Source: Luteibacter rhizovicinus (GTDB taxonomy: Bacteria; Pseudomonadota; Gammaproteobacteria; Xanthomonadales; Rhodanobacteraceae). Taken from it: a stretch of DNA of 64,000 nt. The DNA is taken from assembly GCF_004342265.1 (NCBI RefSeq), contig NZ_SMCS01000001.1:310001-374000 (forward strand), given 5' to 3'. The position numbers were made by a program, and so were the translations under genes. Shown one piece after another: positions 1 through 8,502 of the stretch (position 1 is its first letter; every line of letters starts with the position of its first letter). The notes beneath the pieces were generated by a model. It was given only the letters and a program-made list of their open reading frames with translations, was not told where the DNA came from and ran no database searches.

Positions 1-635
1 GCCGGCGGCAGCGCGACGGTTCGGGTCAGTTCGGGGGCGGGAGGCGAGCCGGGCTGGAACGTGGCGGTTCGCAGGGTGATCGCGGCCCCTGGCGCCATCG
101 GCAGCACCAGCCGGAACATGGCGGCTCGTGTTGGCGCGGCGGTGTCGTGGCCTTGCTCGTCTTTCCACGATAGTCCGGAGAGCGGTACGACGAGCGGCGC
201 CGTGTCCGGGCCGAAGGTCGCGGCGTCGGTCGTGACCTTCGGGCCATCCAGTCGTTCGCGCACAGCGAACCTTAGCGACGTGCCCGGCGGCGCCGACATG
301 TCGAGACGAAGCCGGGGAAGTTGCGTCAGGTCGACAGCGCGGATCAGGGGCAGGCCCAGCTCGACCGGCGAGCCGTCGCCGCCGGTGAGGGCGAGTCCCT
401 CCGTCCCGCCGGCGACGCTCGCATGCCCGAATACGCGTCCGGCGACGAGATCGTCCGCGGATCGGAAGGTCCACTCCCAGGGAGAGCGGCCGTGCTCGTA
501 CGCGGATCGCTCGCGTTCGCTTTGGGCGACCACGTCGCGACCGACGACCCACGCCGCCAGCCGGGGCAGGAGGGCAAGTGTCCCCGCCGCGAACAGCAGG
601 GCGACGATCAGCGCGGTCGCGCGGCCGATGCGCAT
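1..635 (-). CDS. Hypothetical membrane-anchored protein, N-terminal part (runs off the left edge)
   Basis: An open frame starts with ATG at 635 on the minus strand and stays open to base 1, giving 211 residues with no stop. It begins 1 nt after the phhB stop codon, so the two are probably co-transcribed and translationally coupled. The protein starts MRIGRATALIVALLFAAG, which suggests one membrane segment or an uncleaved signal anchor at about residues 5-30. The rest looks like a soluble extracytoplasmic domain rich in Leu, Arg and Pro with no motif I recognise. There is no clear Shine-Dalgarno sequence. The function is unknown, and the C-terminal part lies outside the window. Confidence 0.6.
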   Translation of the reverse strand, partial: MRIGRATALIVALLFAAGTLALLPRLAAWVVGRDVVAQSERERSAYEHGRSPWEWTFRSADDLVAGRVFGHASVAGGTEGLALTGGDGSPVELGLPLIRAVDLTQLPRLRLDMSAPPGTSLRFAVRERLDGPKVTTDAATFGPDTAPLVVPLSGLSWKDEQGHDTAAPTRAAMFRLVLPMAPGAAITLRTATFQPGSPPAPELTRTVALPP

Positions 636-636
636 G

Positions 637-978
637 TCAGCGGGCGAGCAGGGCCTCGACGCGGGCGGCGCAGATGAAATCGTTCAGCGACAGGCCGCCG
701 ACGTCGTGGGTGGACCACAGCAGGTGGCAATGGCCATAGCCCGCTTCGATGTCGGGATGATGGTCTTCGCGATTGGCCATGAAGCCCACGGCGTTGATGA
801 AACCGAGCGTGCGATGAAAATCGTCGAAACGGAAATCCTTCACGATCGCCTTGCCGTCCGGCGAGACGGTCCAGCCGGGGAGGCTGGCCAGAAGTTCGTC
901 GATACGGGCGCGGTCCAGCGCGTGTTCGGCGCCCTTGCGCGGCTGGCAGTGCTGGGAAGCGAGGTCGTGGGCGCTCAT
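637..978 (-). CDS. phhB: Pterin-4a-carbinolamine dehydratase (4a-hydroxytetrahydrobiopterin dehydratase)
   Basis: This 113-residue protein should dehydrate 4a-hydroxytetrahydropterin, recycling the pterin cofactor of aromatic amino acid hydroxylases in the cytosol. The family signature is visible: EDHHPDI at residues 71-77, followed by the aromatic/His stretch and LSLNDF near residue 100. The length is normal for the family. A longer frame extends upstream to 1119, but the conserved part starts at ATG 978 and the extra sequence overlaps the promoter region shared with the divergent nfuA. No phenylalanine hydroxylase gene (phhA) is visible in the window. The next gene on the minus strand follows after 1 nt. 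Confidence 0.93.
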   Translation of the reverse strand: MSAHDLASQHCQPRKGAEHALDRARIDELLASLPGWTVSPDGKAIVKDFRFDDFHRTLGFINAVGFMANREDHHPDIEAGYGHCHLLWSTHDVGGLSLNDFICAARVEALLAR

Positions 979-1117
979 GGTCGGTCCGTGGCATCGAAGG
1001 GGATGCGAAGCGTCGAAGGTTGCCGTTGAAATGTCAAAGCGGCGCATCCAGATTGAATCCGTACTAAACTGGTGCTGTTTCTCCGGCTGCGTGCCGGAGC
1101 GTTGTTCTGGAGCAACC

Positions 1118-1726
1118 ATGATCGATATTTCCGAACGGGCACAAGCTCATTTCCTGCGTCTGCTATCGCAGCAGGGCAGCGATGGACTGGGTATCCGCCT
1201 GCGCGTCGTGTCGGCCGGCACGCCTGCCGCGCAATGCGAACTGGAGTTCTGCGAGCCGGGCGAACTGACCGGCGACGAATGGACCGTCGAATGCAACGGT
1301 TTCAATCTTTATGTCGACGGTGACAGCGTGCGCTGGCTCGATCCGGCCAACATCGATTACGAAACCAATGCCACGGGCGGTCAGCTCAATATCCGCGCTC
1401 CGCGCATCAAGGGCGAGGAACCCGGTGAGGGCGCCAGCCTCGTCGAGCGCGTGCGTTATGTGCTGGAAGCCGAGATCGCGCCGCGCGTCGCATCGCATGG
1501 CGGGCGTATCTCGTTGCTGGAAGTCGACGCCGATGGCGTCGTGGTCCTGCAGTTCGGCGGCGGTTGCCACGGCTGCGGCATGGTCGACGTCACGCTGAAG
1601 CAGGGTGTCGAGAAGACGCTGCGCGAACGCATTCCGGAGATTACCGAGGTTCGGGACGCCACGGATCACAAGACCGGCAAGACGCCATTCTACGAGAAAG
1701 CCGAAGGCGTCTCGGCAGTCCGGTAG
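1118..1726 (+). CDS. nfuA: Fe/S biogenesis protein NfuA
   Basis: This 202-residue protein has the NfuA layout: an N-terminal degenerate A-type scaffold domain (about residues 1-95) and a C-terminal NifU-like domain. The latter carries the cluster-binding CxxC in GGGCHGCGM (Cys150 and Cys153). NfuA binds a 4Fe-4S cluster and delivers it to apo-proteins, especially under oxidative stress or iron limitation. The start at ATG 1118 fits family length; a longer in-frame ORF upstream has no family similarity. It is divergent from phhB across about 140 nt and is followed by a strong bidirectional terminator at 1785-1812. Confidence 0.95.
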   Translation: MIDISERAQAHFLRLLSQQGSDGLGIRLRVVSAGTPAAQCELEFCEPGELTGDEWTVECNGFNLYVDGDSVRWLDPANIDYETNATGGQLNIRAPRIKGEEPGEGASLVERVRYVLEAEIAPRVASHGGRISLLEVDADGVVVLQFGGGCHGCGMVDVTLKQGVEKTLRERIPEITEVRDATDHKTGKTPFYEKAEGVSAVR

Positions 1727-1784
1727 CACTCCTACAACAGCTGGGAGCGTTACGGCACAGGTTCTGGTGGCGGCGTCGGATATG

Positions 1785-1812
1785 AAAAAAGCCCGCTTGC
1801 GCGGGCTTTTTT
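1785..1812. terminator. Bidirectional intrinsic terminator between nfuA and the cytochrome c genes
   Basis: A run of six A precedes a perfect GCCCGC/GCGGGC stem (1791-1796 and 1801-1806) with loop TTGC, followed by six T. The symmetry allows termination of nfuA on the plus strand and of the convergent cytochrome genes on the minus strand. Confidence 0.9.
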
Positions 1813-1830
1813 ATTCGGCGGCACGATGAA

Positions 1831-2181
1831 TCAATTGCCCTGAATATGATGCTCCAACCCGTCCAGCTTGGTCGGCAGGCTCGAGAAGTAGGCGGACACG
1901 TCATCGATGTCCTGGTCGGACAGCGCGGCGGCGAAGCCCTTCATGATGGCGTTGTCGCGGCCGCCATCCCTGTATTCGTGCAGCGCACGGGACAGGTAGC
2001 TGGCGTACTGCCCGGCAAGGCGCGGGTACTGCGGGTCGATAGCGTTACCGTCCTGACCGTGGCACGCCACGCAGGTGGCGACCTTCGTCTTGCCGCGCTC
2101 GACGTCGCCGGCAGCGAAAACCTGAGAAGTGGACAGCGCCAGGAAGGCGCCGAACGTGAACAACGTGATCGCACGTTTCAT
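1831..2181 (-). CDS. Small periplasmic class I cytochrome c
   Basis: A 116-residue protein with a cleavable signal peptide (about residues 1-23, ending VFAAG) and one haem-attachment motif CVACH. A probable distal Met ligand lies in the C-terminal half (NAIMKGFAAAL). It resembles the c553/c4-type monohaem electron carriers that shuttle electrons in the periplasm. It lies 17 nt downstream of a second, related cytochrome on the same strand, so the pair looks like a duplicated unit transcribed together. The partner oxidase or reductase cannot be told from the sequence. Confidence 0.88.
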   Translation of the reverse strand: MKRAITLFTFGAFLALSTSQVFAAGDVERGKTKVATCVACHGQDGNAIDPQYPRLAGQYASYLSRALHEYRDGGRDNAIMKGFAAALSDQDIDDVSAYFSSLPTKLDGLEHHIQGN

Positions 2182-2198
2182 GCGTAATCCTCGGCGAC

Positions 2199-2519
2199 TT
2201 ACTTGGCGAGACTGGAAAGATAGGCGGCGATGTCTTCGATTTCCTTATCGGACATGCTCTGGGCCTGTGCACCCATGGTCGGGTGCTTGCGCTCCCCGGT
2301 CTTGTATTCGTGCAGGGCATTGATGATGTACTGCTCGTTCTGACCCGCGATGTGCGGCACGTTGTACGACGGGTAGACGTTCTGGTAGCCGTCGACGCCA
2401 TGGCAGCCGGCGCACGTATAGACCAGCTCACGGCCGTGGGCTTTGTCGCCTTCGGCATGGGCGCCAGCCGCGACGCACAGGGCGACGGTAGCCAGGCCAA
2501 GCAGTTGCAATCGCTTCAT
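2199..2519 (-). CDS. Small periplasmic class I cytochrome c (paralogue of the adjacent gene)
   Basis: A 106-residue protein with a signal peptide (MKRLQLLGLATVALCVAAGA, cleavage near AHAEG), haem motif CAGCH and a probable Met ligand in HPTMGAQAQSM. It shares the overall plan of the downstream cytochrome, including an ALHEY helix (HALHEY-like) and a C-terminal DIxAYLSSL segment. The start at ATG 2519 gives a clean signal peptide; longer upstream frames are spurious. It is probably the first gene of a two-gene unit. Confidence 0.88.
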   Translation of the reverse strand: MKRLQLLGLATVALCVAAGAHAEGDKAHGRELVYTCAGCHGVDGYQNVYPSYNVPHIAGQNEQYIINALHEYKTGERKHPTMGAQAQSMSDKEIEDIAAYLSSLAK

Positions 2520-2596
2520 TGGTGATCCCTGCGGTTCCGGTCGCGACCGGGTTAAAAACCCGCGAAGTATAGAGGTCGCGGTGGACCAGCGACAAC

Positions 2597-3829
2597 TCAG
2601 ATGAGACTCCGCAGGATATGGATGCCGGCAATGTACTCGCCGGCGATGGTCCCGATGCTGACCAGGAAGAAGTTGAGCAGCGTCCGCGCCACGCGGTTTT
2701 TCCACCAGCCGCTCCAGTGGGTGATCTGGTCGCGCAGGTTCTCGAAGTCCACCACGCGCGGTTTGCGCACCCATGCCTCGGCCATGGCGCTGATGCCGCC
2801 CGCGGGGATGCCCGGGCGGAACGGCTTCAGCGGTGCCGCTATAAAGGCGGCGACGATGCTCAGTGGGTGCCCGCCCGCGGCGAGCGCGCCGAGCGCGGCG
2901 AGACCGCCGGTGAACAACACCCAGTTCTTCAGCGCGTCGGCGCCCAGGCTTGCGTCGCGATGGAAGGCGAAGCCGATGGCGACGAAAATGGCGAGAACCA
3001 GCCCGAATGCGATCCATTTCGGCCAGGGCGAGGCCGCCGGCGTCTGCGCGAGGACGTCGGCGGTGGATGCCGGATCGGCCTGCTGCGTGCGCAACTGTTC
3101 GGTCATGCCTTTCAGGTGGCCGGCGCCGATCACCACGAGTACGCGCTTGCCTTCGCCCACATCCATCCGTGCGGCATGCTCGCGCAGCCGCGCGGCCATG
3201 TATTCGTCGCGCTCGGCGATCAGGGCGCGGTAAAGCGGTGCGGACCCGGTGGCGAATTCGCTGAAAGCGCTTTCGAGCAGATCGCTCTGTTTCAGTTTCT
3301 CGATGTCCGCTTCGGCGATGTCCTCACGCTCGAATACGCTGCCGAGCATGCCGGCCAGCAAGCCGAAGCGCTGGAAAAAACCGACGCTGCGCCAGGCGCG
3401 CTTAAGAGTGGTGCCTACTTCGCGATCGACCAGCCAGATAGGCGTACCGCGTTGGTCCGCGCCGTCCATCGCCGCTTTCATCTCGGCGCCTGGCTCGATG
3501 CCGTACTGGGCGGCGAGACGCTTCTGGAACGACGACAGCACCAGGCTGGCGGCAACCATGCCGGCCTTGCCCTGGCGAATGACCTCGAACAGATCCATTT
3601 GCTTGAACGCTTCGGGATCGCGGATGCCGTGGGCGCGGCTGGCGCAAAGTTCCACAGCAACTGCGTCGAAGTGCTCGCGTTCGAGCAATGCCTGGACGGC
3701 TTCGACGCTGGCGCGCGATACGTGGGCCGTGCCGAGCACCACGTACTCGATGCCGTCACGCGTCATGCGTTCGATGGGTTGGCCTTCCAGGGCAGGGGGC
3801 AGGGCTACGTCGGTCTCGTGGGCATTCAT
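2597..3829 (-). CDS. TraB/PrgY-family membrane protein
   Basis: A 410-residue protein. The N-terminal about 240 residues show the TraB/GumN-like fold signatures GTAHVS (near residue 33) and GAGHLKGM (near residue 238). The last about 130 residues hold several hydrophobic segments, for example WPKWIAFGLVLAIFVAIGF and LLNFFLVSIGTIAGEYIAG. The TraB/PrgY family is named for pheromone-shutdown proteins of enterococcal plasmids, but chromosomal members in proteobacteria have no settled role; a metalloprotease-like activity has been suggested from the fold. It follows aguB by 31 nt on the same strand and may belong to the agu operon. Confidence 0.82.
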   Translation of the reverse strand: MNAHETDVALPPALEGQPIERMTRDGIEYVVLGTAHVSRASVEAVQALLEREHFDAVAVELCASRAHGIRDPEAFKQMDLFEVIRQGKAGMVAASLVLSSFQKRLAAQYGIEPGAEMKAAMDGADQRGTPIWLVDREVGTTLKRAWRSVGFFQRFGLLAGMLGSVFEREDIAEADIEKLKQSDLLESAFSEFATGSAPLYRALIAERDEYMAARLREHAARMDVGEGKRVLVVIGAGHLKGMTEQLRTQQADPASTADVLAQTPAASPWPKWIAFGLVLAIFVAIGFAFHRDASLGADALKNWVLFTGGLAALGALAAGGHPLSIVAAFIAAPLKPFRPGIPAGGISAMAEAWVRKPRVVDFENLRDQITHWSGWWKNRVARTLLNFFLVSIGTIAGEYIAGIHILRSLI

Positions 3830-3860
3830 GCGCGCGGGTCGTCCTGTTTATATGTAGGTG

Positions 3861-4751
3861 TCAGTCGCGAAAACGTTTGACTAGGTCGCCATAAGCATCG
3901 ATGCGGCGATCGCGCAGGAACGGCCAGATGCGCCGTACATGTTCGCTGCGTTCCATGTCCACGTCGACGATGAGCAGTTCGCGTCCGTCCGTTCCCGCCT
4001 GCGCAATGAACTCGCCCTGTGGCCCCGCCACAAAGCTGGAGCCCCAGAACTGGATGCCGTTGCCCACGCCGGAGGGATCGGCTTCGAAACCCGTGCGATT
4101 GCAGGCCAGCAGCGGCAGGCCATTGGCGACCGCGTGGCCGCGCTGCACGGTAATCCATGCGTCGCGCTGACGTGCTTTTTCCGCGTCGTCGTCGGTCGGG
4201 TCCCAACCGATCGCGGTGGGATAGAACAGCAGATCGGCGCCGGCCAGCGCCATCAGGCGCGCGGCTTCCGGATACCACTGGTCCCAGCACACCAGCACGC
4301 CGAGCTTGCCGACGGAGGTCTGGATCGGATCGAAGCCCAGGTCGCCAGGGGTGAAATAGAACTTTTCGTAGAACGCCGGATCGTCGGGAATGTGCATCTT
4401 GCGATAGCGGCCCGCGATCTCGCGCGAACGATCGAAGACCACCGCGGTGTTGTGATACAGGCCCGTGGCGCGCTTCTCGAACAGCGATGCGACGACGACG
4501 AGCTTCAGTTCTTCGGCCAGCTTGCCCAGACGTTCGGTGCTGGGGCCGGGAATGGTTTCGGCCAGATCGAAGGTATCGACGGTTTCGCGCTGGCAGAAAT
4601 ACGGGCAGTTGTGCAGTTCCTGTAGCAATACCAGTTCCACGCCGGCTTTCGCGGCGTCGCGCAGGCCGGCTTCGATGGCATCCAGATTGGCATCCCGGCT
4701 GCCGCGGTCGGTTTCCTGCAGCAGTGCGACCTTCAGTGTCTTGCGGGTCAT
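3861..4751 (-). CDS. aguB: N-carbamoylputrescine amidase
   Basis: A 296-residue nitrilase-superfamily enzyme that hydrolyses N-carbamoylputrescine to putrescine, CO2 and ammonia. The catalytic triad is visible as Glu45 (LLQELHNCPYF), Lys118 (RKMHIPDD) and Cys155 (VLVCWDQWYPE). The length matches family members. It follows agmatine deiminase by 25 nt on the same strand, so the two encode the agmatine-to-putrescine route in one transcript. Confidence 0.96.
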   Translation of the reverse strand: MTRKTLKVALLQETDRGSRDANLDAIEAGLRDAAKAGVELVLLQELHNCPYFCQRETVDTFDLAETIPGPSTERLGKLAEELKLVVVASLFEKRATGLYHNTAVVFDRSREIAGRYRKMHIPDDPAFYEKFYFTPGDLGFDPIQTSVGKLGVLVCWDQWYPEAARLMALAGADLLFYPTAIGWDPTDDDAEKARQRDAWITVQRGHAVANGLPLLACNRTGFEADPSGVGNGIQFWGSSFVAGPQGEFIAQAGTDGRELLIVDVDMERSEHVRRIWPFLRDRRIDAYGDLVKRFRD

Positions 4752-4776
4752 TCTCTTGGTCTCCTAGCGTCGCGGC

Positions 4777-5832
4777 TTACGCGGTCGGGGAAAGGGCGGC
4801 GGGCAACTGCATGGTGATGCAGTGCAGGCTACCGTTCTGCCAGATCAGCGGGCGGCAGGGTACCTGTACGACTTCGCGACCCGGATGCGCCGTGCCGATG
4901 ATGCGCGCGGCCTCGTCGTCGACCGCATCGCCGTACGCGGGCACCAGTACCGCGCCGTTGACGATCAGATAGTTGGCGTAGGACGCGGCCAGACGACGAC
5001 CTTCGTCGACGATCGGCTGGGCCCAGGGCAGGGGATACAGCGTATACGGCTTGCCATCGACGGTGCGCAGTGCTGCCAGTTCTCCGGCCATGCGCGTCAG
5101 TTCGTCGCTATGCGGATCGGACGCATCGTCGCATGCCTGGAAAACAATGCCGTTGCCGGGTGCGAAGCGCGCCAGGGTATCGATATGCGCGTCGGTATCG
5201 TCGCCTTCGAGATAGCCGTAATCCAGCCACAGAACGCGGCGCGCATGCAGGCCATCGACGAGCGTGCCGGTCATCGACTCGCGCGATTCGTCCGGGTGAC
5301 GCTGGACCAGGCAGCGCCAGGTGGTCAGCACGGTGCCTTCGCCGTCGCTCTCGATACCGCCGCCTTCCAGCGCCCAGTCGATGCGCTTATGGCCCGCGTT
5401 ACCGAAGACGCCGGCATCGACGAGCCCGGCGATCAGCGCATCGTCCTGCTCGGCGCCGAACTTGCCGCCCCAGCCGGTGAAACGGAAATCGTTGAGCCGC
5501 ACCTTGCCGTCGTTGTCGACCAGCGTGATGGGGCCCGAATCGCGCAGCCAGGTATCGTCGTAAGGAAGCCGCACGAAGCGGATGCGCGACAGATCGGCCC
5601 CCGCCGCCCGCATCGCGGTTTCGGCATGCACGCCGAGCGTCTCATCCGCCACGACGACAATCAGGTCCTCGAAACGCGTCACCGCCGTCGCCAGCGCCAC
5701 ATAAGTGGTTTCGACCTCGGCGAGGCGCTCGGCCCAGTCGGTATCCGCGTGCGGCCATGCGATCAGCACGGCGGACTGGCGTTCCCATTCTGCGGGCAAT
5801 CGAAAGGTGTCTTGGCTCATGGGCGATGTCAT
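4777..5832 (-). CDS. aguA: Agmatine deiminase
   Basis: A 351-residue guanidino-modifying enzyme of the peptidyl-arginine-deiminase fold that converts agmatine to N-carbamoylputrescine. The C-terminal nucleophile lies in NGSLHCITMQLP (Cys338). Other family blocks are WLRDSGP near residue 112 and WALEGGGIESDGEG. Two in-frame starts are possible, ATG 5832 and ATG 5820; neither has a good Shine-Dalgarno sequence, so the start is uncertain by four codons. It is the first gene of the aguA-aguB unit. Its upstream spacer holds a 139-bp REP-type palindromic repeat. Confidence 0.95.
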   Translation of the reverse strand: MTSPMSQDTFRLPAEWERQSAVLIAWPHADTDWAERLAEVETTYVALATAVTRFEDLIVVVADETLGVHAETAMRAAGADLSRIRFVRLPYDDTWLRDSGPITLVDNDGKVRLNDFRFTGWGGKFGAEQDDALIAGLVDAGVFGNAGHKRIDWALEGGGIESDGEGTVLTTWRCLVQRHPDESRESMTGTLVDGLHARRVLWLDYGYLEGDDTDAHIDTLARFAPGNGIVFQACDDASDPHSDELTRMAGELAALRTVDGKPYTLYPLPWAQPIVDEGRRLAASYANYLIVNGAVLVPAYGDAVDDEAARIIGTAHPGREVVQVPCRPLIWQNGSLHCITMQLPAALSPTA

Positions 5833-5935
5833 TCGTCGTGATATGGGGACGGCACGGCACGCGGCAATGCCCGGGGCCGGGCATTGTAAAGCCTTGGAGT
5901 GGGCGATGCCCGGAGCGGCGGGTGCACCGAATTTC

Positions 5936-6074
5936 TGTAGGAGCCCGCTTGCGGGCGAAAGCCAACGGAGAGAAGAAGACGGATGCTCACCTCCGCGAGC
6001 CCGGTCTACGGGCTGCGGATGTCACGCATGGCATCTCCGCTCCGTTGGCTTTCGCCCGGAAGCGGGCTCCTGCA
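5936..6074. repeat. Palindromic REP/BIME-like element, copy A (139 bp)
   Basis: The element has near-perfect inverted terminal arms (about 34 nt). The left arm starts TGTAGGAGCCCGCTTGCGGG and continues into CGAAAGCCAACGGA; the right arm is its reverse complement with about two mismatches. Each arm contains its own small hairpin GCCCGC-TT-GCGGGC. The interior holds a second imperfect hairpin (GAGCCCGGTCTACGGGCT). A copy of identical length lies at 37543-37681. It begins 9 nt beyond the stop codon of the minus-strand gene 6083-6427 and lies upstream of aguA. Confidence 0.9.
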
Positions 6075-6082
6075 AGGGCGCT

Positions 6083-6427
6083 TTAGCGCGTCTGGCCCGG
6101 ATTCGTATTGTTCCCCGCCGGCGTATTCAGCACCGTGTGAACCACGTGGCTACGCTCGAAATACACGATATAGCCGGGATATTCCCAGCGATTGATGACT
6201 GGCTGCTGCTTGCTGCCGCCGCCGCGCGGGTCGAGCTTGCTGACCGGCGCGCCGTAACGGCGTTCGACGTCGGCCATGCTCATGCCCTTCTTCGGAAGGT
6301 CCATGCCCTGTTCCTGCTGGACACGCTTCATCAGCAGGCTATCCGCATGCGCGGTCTGGAACGCGGCCGCGCTGGCCAGAGCCGCCGCGATGGCGATCGT
6401 CGAAACAAAAGGCTTGAACTTCAACAT
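6083..6427 (-). CDS. Small periplasmic protein with a BamE/SmpA-like pattern
   Basis: A 114-residue protein with a signal peptide (about residues 1-28, cleavage near AHADS). The mature part contains MDLPKKGMSMADVERRYGAP and then NRWEYPGYIVYFERSHVVHTVL. The pattern of a GMS-x-x-V helix followed by a W-x-Y-x-x-Y-I-V-x-F strand resembles the small SmpA/OmlA (BamE)-like fold, but there is no lipobox, so it is probably soluble in the periplasm. The start ATG 6427 gives the signal peptide; a longer frame to 6550 is not supported. The function is unknown. Its 3' end abuts the REP element at 5936-6074. Confidence 0.7.
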   Translation of the reverse strand: MLKFKPFVSTIAIAAALASAAAFQTAHADSLLMKRVQQEQGMDLPKKGMSMADVERRYGAPVSKLDPRGGGSKQQPVINRWEYPGYIVYFERSHVVHTVLNTPAGNNTNPGQTR

Positions 6428-6620
6428 GTCCGCTCTCCGCGCTCCCCACGCAGCGCTGCCGCAGCGTTGTATCAGATGTAGGGTGCATGCGCCATGGGCG
6501 CCGCGTAGCGGTTCTCGCGGTTGTGGCGCCCGTCGCGTTTTCTGCCGCAAACCGGGAAAAATCCGGCCGGTGGCACGGGCGGGGTATCATGGGCGTTGTT
6601 CTCGCCCATTCCGACCCCTG

Positions 6621-8498
6621 ATGATCTCCTTCCGCCAATTCGCCTTGCGGCGTGGCAGCCGCACGCTGCTTTCCAACGTCGACGTCACCCTGCAGAGCGG
6701 GTGGAGCCTCGGCGTCGTCGGCCGTAACGGCTGCGGCAAATCGAGCCTTTTCGCCGCGCTGAAGGGCGAACTCGAGCCGGAGCTTGGCGATCTGGACATG
6801 CCGTCGCGTATCCGCCTGGCCGCCGTCGATCAGGAAACGCCCGCGCTGCCGGACCCGGCGATCGAGTATGTCCTGGGTGGCGACGTCGAAGTGGCGACGG
6901 TGCTGCGCGCGGAAGCGGCAGCCGAAGCGGCCGGCGATCACGAAGCCGTGGCCGCGGCCCATATCCGTATAGAAGAGCTCAACGGTTACGACGCGCGCGC
7001 CCGCGCCGGCCGTCTGCTGCATGGCCTGGGCTTCCCCGCCGAGACCCACGAACGGCCTGTCGCCTCGTTCTCGGGCGGCTGGCGCGTGCGTCTGAACCTG
7101 GCGCGCGCTCTGATGGCGCCGTCCGACCTGCTGCTGCTCGACGAGCCGACGAACCATCTCGATCTCGATGCCGTGCTCTGGCTGGAGGAATGGCTGCGTC
7201 GCTATCCGGGGACGCTGCTGGTCATTTCGCATGACCGCGAATTCATGGATGGCGTGATTTCGCACACGCTGCACCTGCACGACGGCACGGCGAAGCTATA
7301 CACCGGCGACTACACCGCATTCGAACGCCAGCGCGCCGAACATCTGCGCCAGCAGCAGGTCGCGCACGAGCGCGAACAGGCCGAACGTGCCCATCTGCAG
7401 TCGTTCATCGACCGCTTCAAGGCGAAAGCCAGCAAGGCCAAGCAGGCGCAGTCGCGCGTGAAGCGGCTCGAAAAACTCGCCGGCACCGAAGCCGTGCGTG
7501 CGGAGCGCGGTTTCAGCTTCTCGTTCGCCAAGCCCGAAAAGCTGCCGACCTCGATGCTTCGCCTCGATCATGTCGATGCCGGCTATGGCGATCACCTCGT
7601 ACTGCGGGATGTCGGTTTCGGACTGGAAGCGGGCGACCGCATCGGTCTGCTCGGTCCGAATGGCGCGGGTAAGTCGACGCTGGTGAAGTCGCTGGTCGGC
7701 GATCTCGATCCGCTGTCGGGCGAGCGCGCCATCCATCGCGATCTGCGGATCGGCTACTTTGCCCAGCACACCGTCGAAAGCCTGCGCGAAGGCGCGAGTC
7801 CTTTCGATCACCTGCAGGAAAAGGCCCCCGGCGTCGGCGCCCAGGCGCTGCGCGATTTCCTCGGTACCTGGAATTTCCCGGCCGACCGTGCCTTCGAGCC
7901 GGTGGACGATTTCTCCGGCGGCGAACGCGCGCGACTGGCGCTGGCACTCATCGCCTGGGACAAGCCGAACCTGCTGCTGCTCGACGAACCGACCAACCAT
8001 CTCGATCTCGACATGCGCGAAGCGCTGGCCGATGCGCTGGCCGAATTCGATGGTGCACTCGTGCTGGTCTCGCACGATCGTCATTTGTTGGGCATGGTCT
8101 GCGACGAATTCTGGCGTGTGGCCGACGGTACGGTCGAGCCGTTCGACGGCGATCTGGACGACTACGCAAAATGGCTGCGCAGCCGCGCCACCACGCGCAC
8201 GACGGCGGCCACGTCGTCCACGCCGCCCGGTGCGTCGTATCGCGATCGGCGCAAGGCCAGTGCGGGACAACGCGAGAAAGAAAAGCCGCTGCGTGCGCGC
8301 ATAAAGAAAATCGAAGCGCTCGTCGAAACGCTCGACAAGGAACTGAATACCATTCAGACCAAGCTCGCCGACCCGGCCGTTTATGAAGGACCGACCGGCG
8401 AACTGATGAAGCTCGGACAGCGGCAGGGCGACCTGCGTCGCGAAAAGGAAGAACTGGAAGCCGAGTGGATGGGTCTCCTCGAGCAGATCGAGGCATGA
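6621..8498 (+). CDS. ABC-F family ATPase (YheS-like)
   Basis: A 625-residue soluble protein with two ABC ATPase domains and no membrane segment, as in ABC-F translation factors. Walker A motifs are GRNGCGKS (residues 34-41) and GPNGAGKS (345-352). The signatures are FSGGW and FSGGE, and LLLLDEPTNHLDLD occurs in both halves. The charged linker between domains (about residues 235-300) is the ribosome-probing element of the family, and the C-terminus is a charged coiled coil. The domain plan and length fit E. coli YheS better than Uup or EttA. The start at ATG 6621 begins directly with the first ABC domain. COG4255-like and recJ genes follow with almost no spacing. Confidence 0.9.
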   Translation: MISFRQFALRRGSRTLLSNVDVTLQSGWSLGVVGRNGCGKSSLFAALKGELEPELGDLDMPSRIRLAAVDQETPALPDPAIEYVLGGDVEVATVLRAEAAAEAAGDHEAVAAAHIRIEELNGYDARARAGRLLHGLGFPAETHERPVASFSGGWRVRLNLARALMAPSDLLLLDEPTNHLDLDAVLWLEEWLRRYPGTLLVISHDREFMDGVISHTLHLHDGTAKLYTGDYTAFERQRAEHLRQQQVAHEREQAERAHLQSFIDRFKAKASKAKQAQSRVKRLEKLAGTEAVRAERGFSFSFAKPEKLPTSMLRLDHVDAGYGDHLVLRDVGFGLEAGDRIGLLGPNGAGKSTLVKSLVGDLDPLSGERAIHRDLRIGYFAQHTVESLREGASPFDHLQEKAPGVGAQALRDFLGTWNFPADRAFEPVDDFSGGERARLALALIAWDKPNLLLLDEPTNHLDLDMREALADALAEFDGALVLVSHDRHLLGMVCDEFWRVADGTVEPFDGDLDDYAKWLRSRATTRTTAATSSTPPGASYRDRRKASAGQREKEKPLRARIKKIEALVETLDKELNTIQTKLADPAVYEGPTGELMKLGQRQGDLRREKEELEAEWMGLLEQIEA

Positions 8499-8502
8499 CG
8501 CC

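Noticed and set aside
2199-3017. A longer 272-codon frame containing the 2199-2519 cytochrome c
   Set aside because: The upstream part is antisense-like sequence within the TraB-family gene; the signal peptide begins at ATG 2519.
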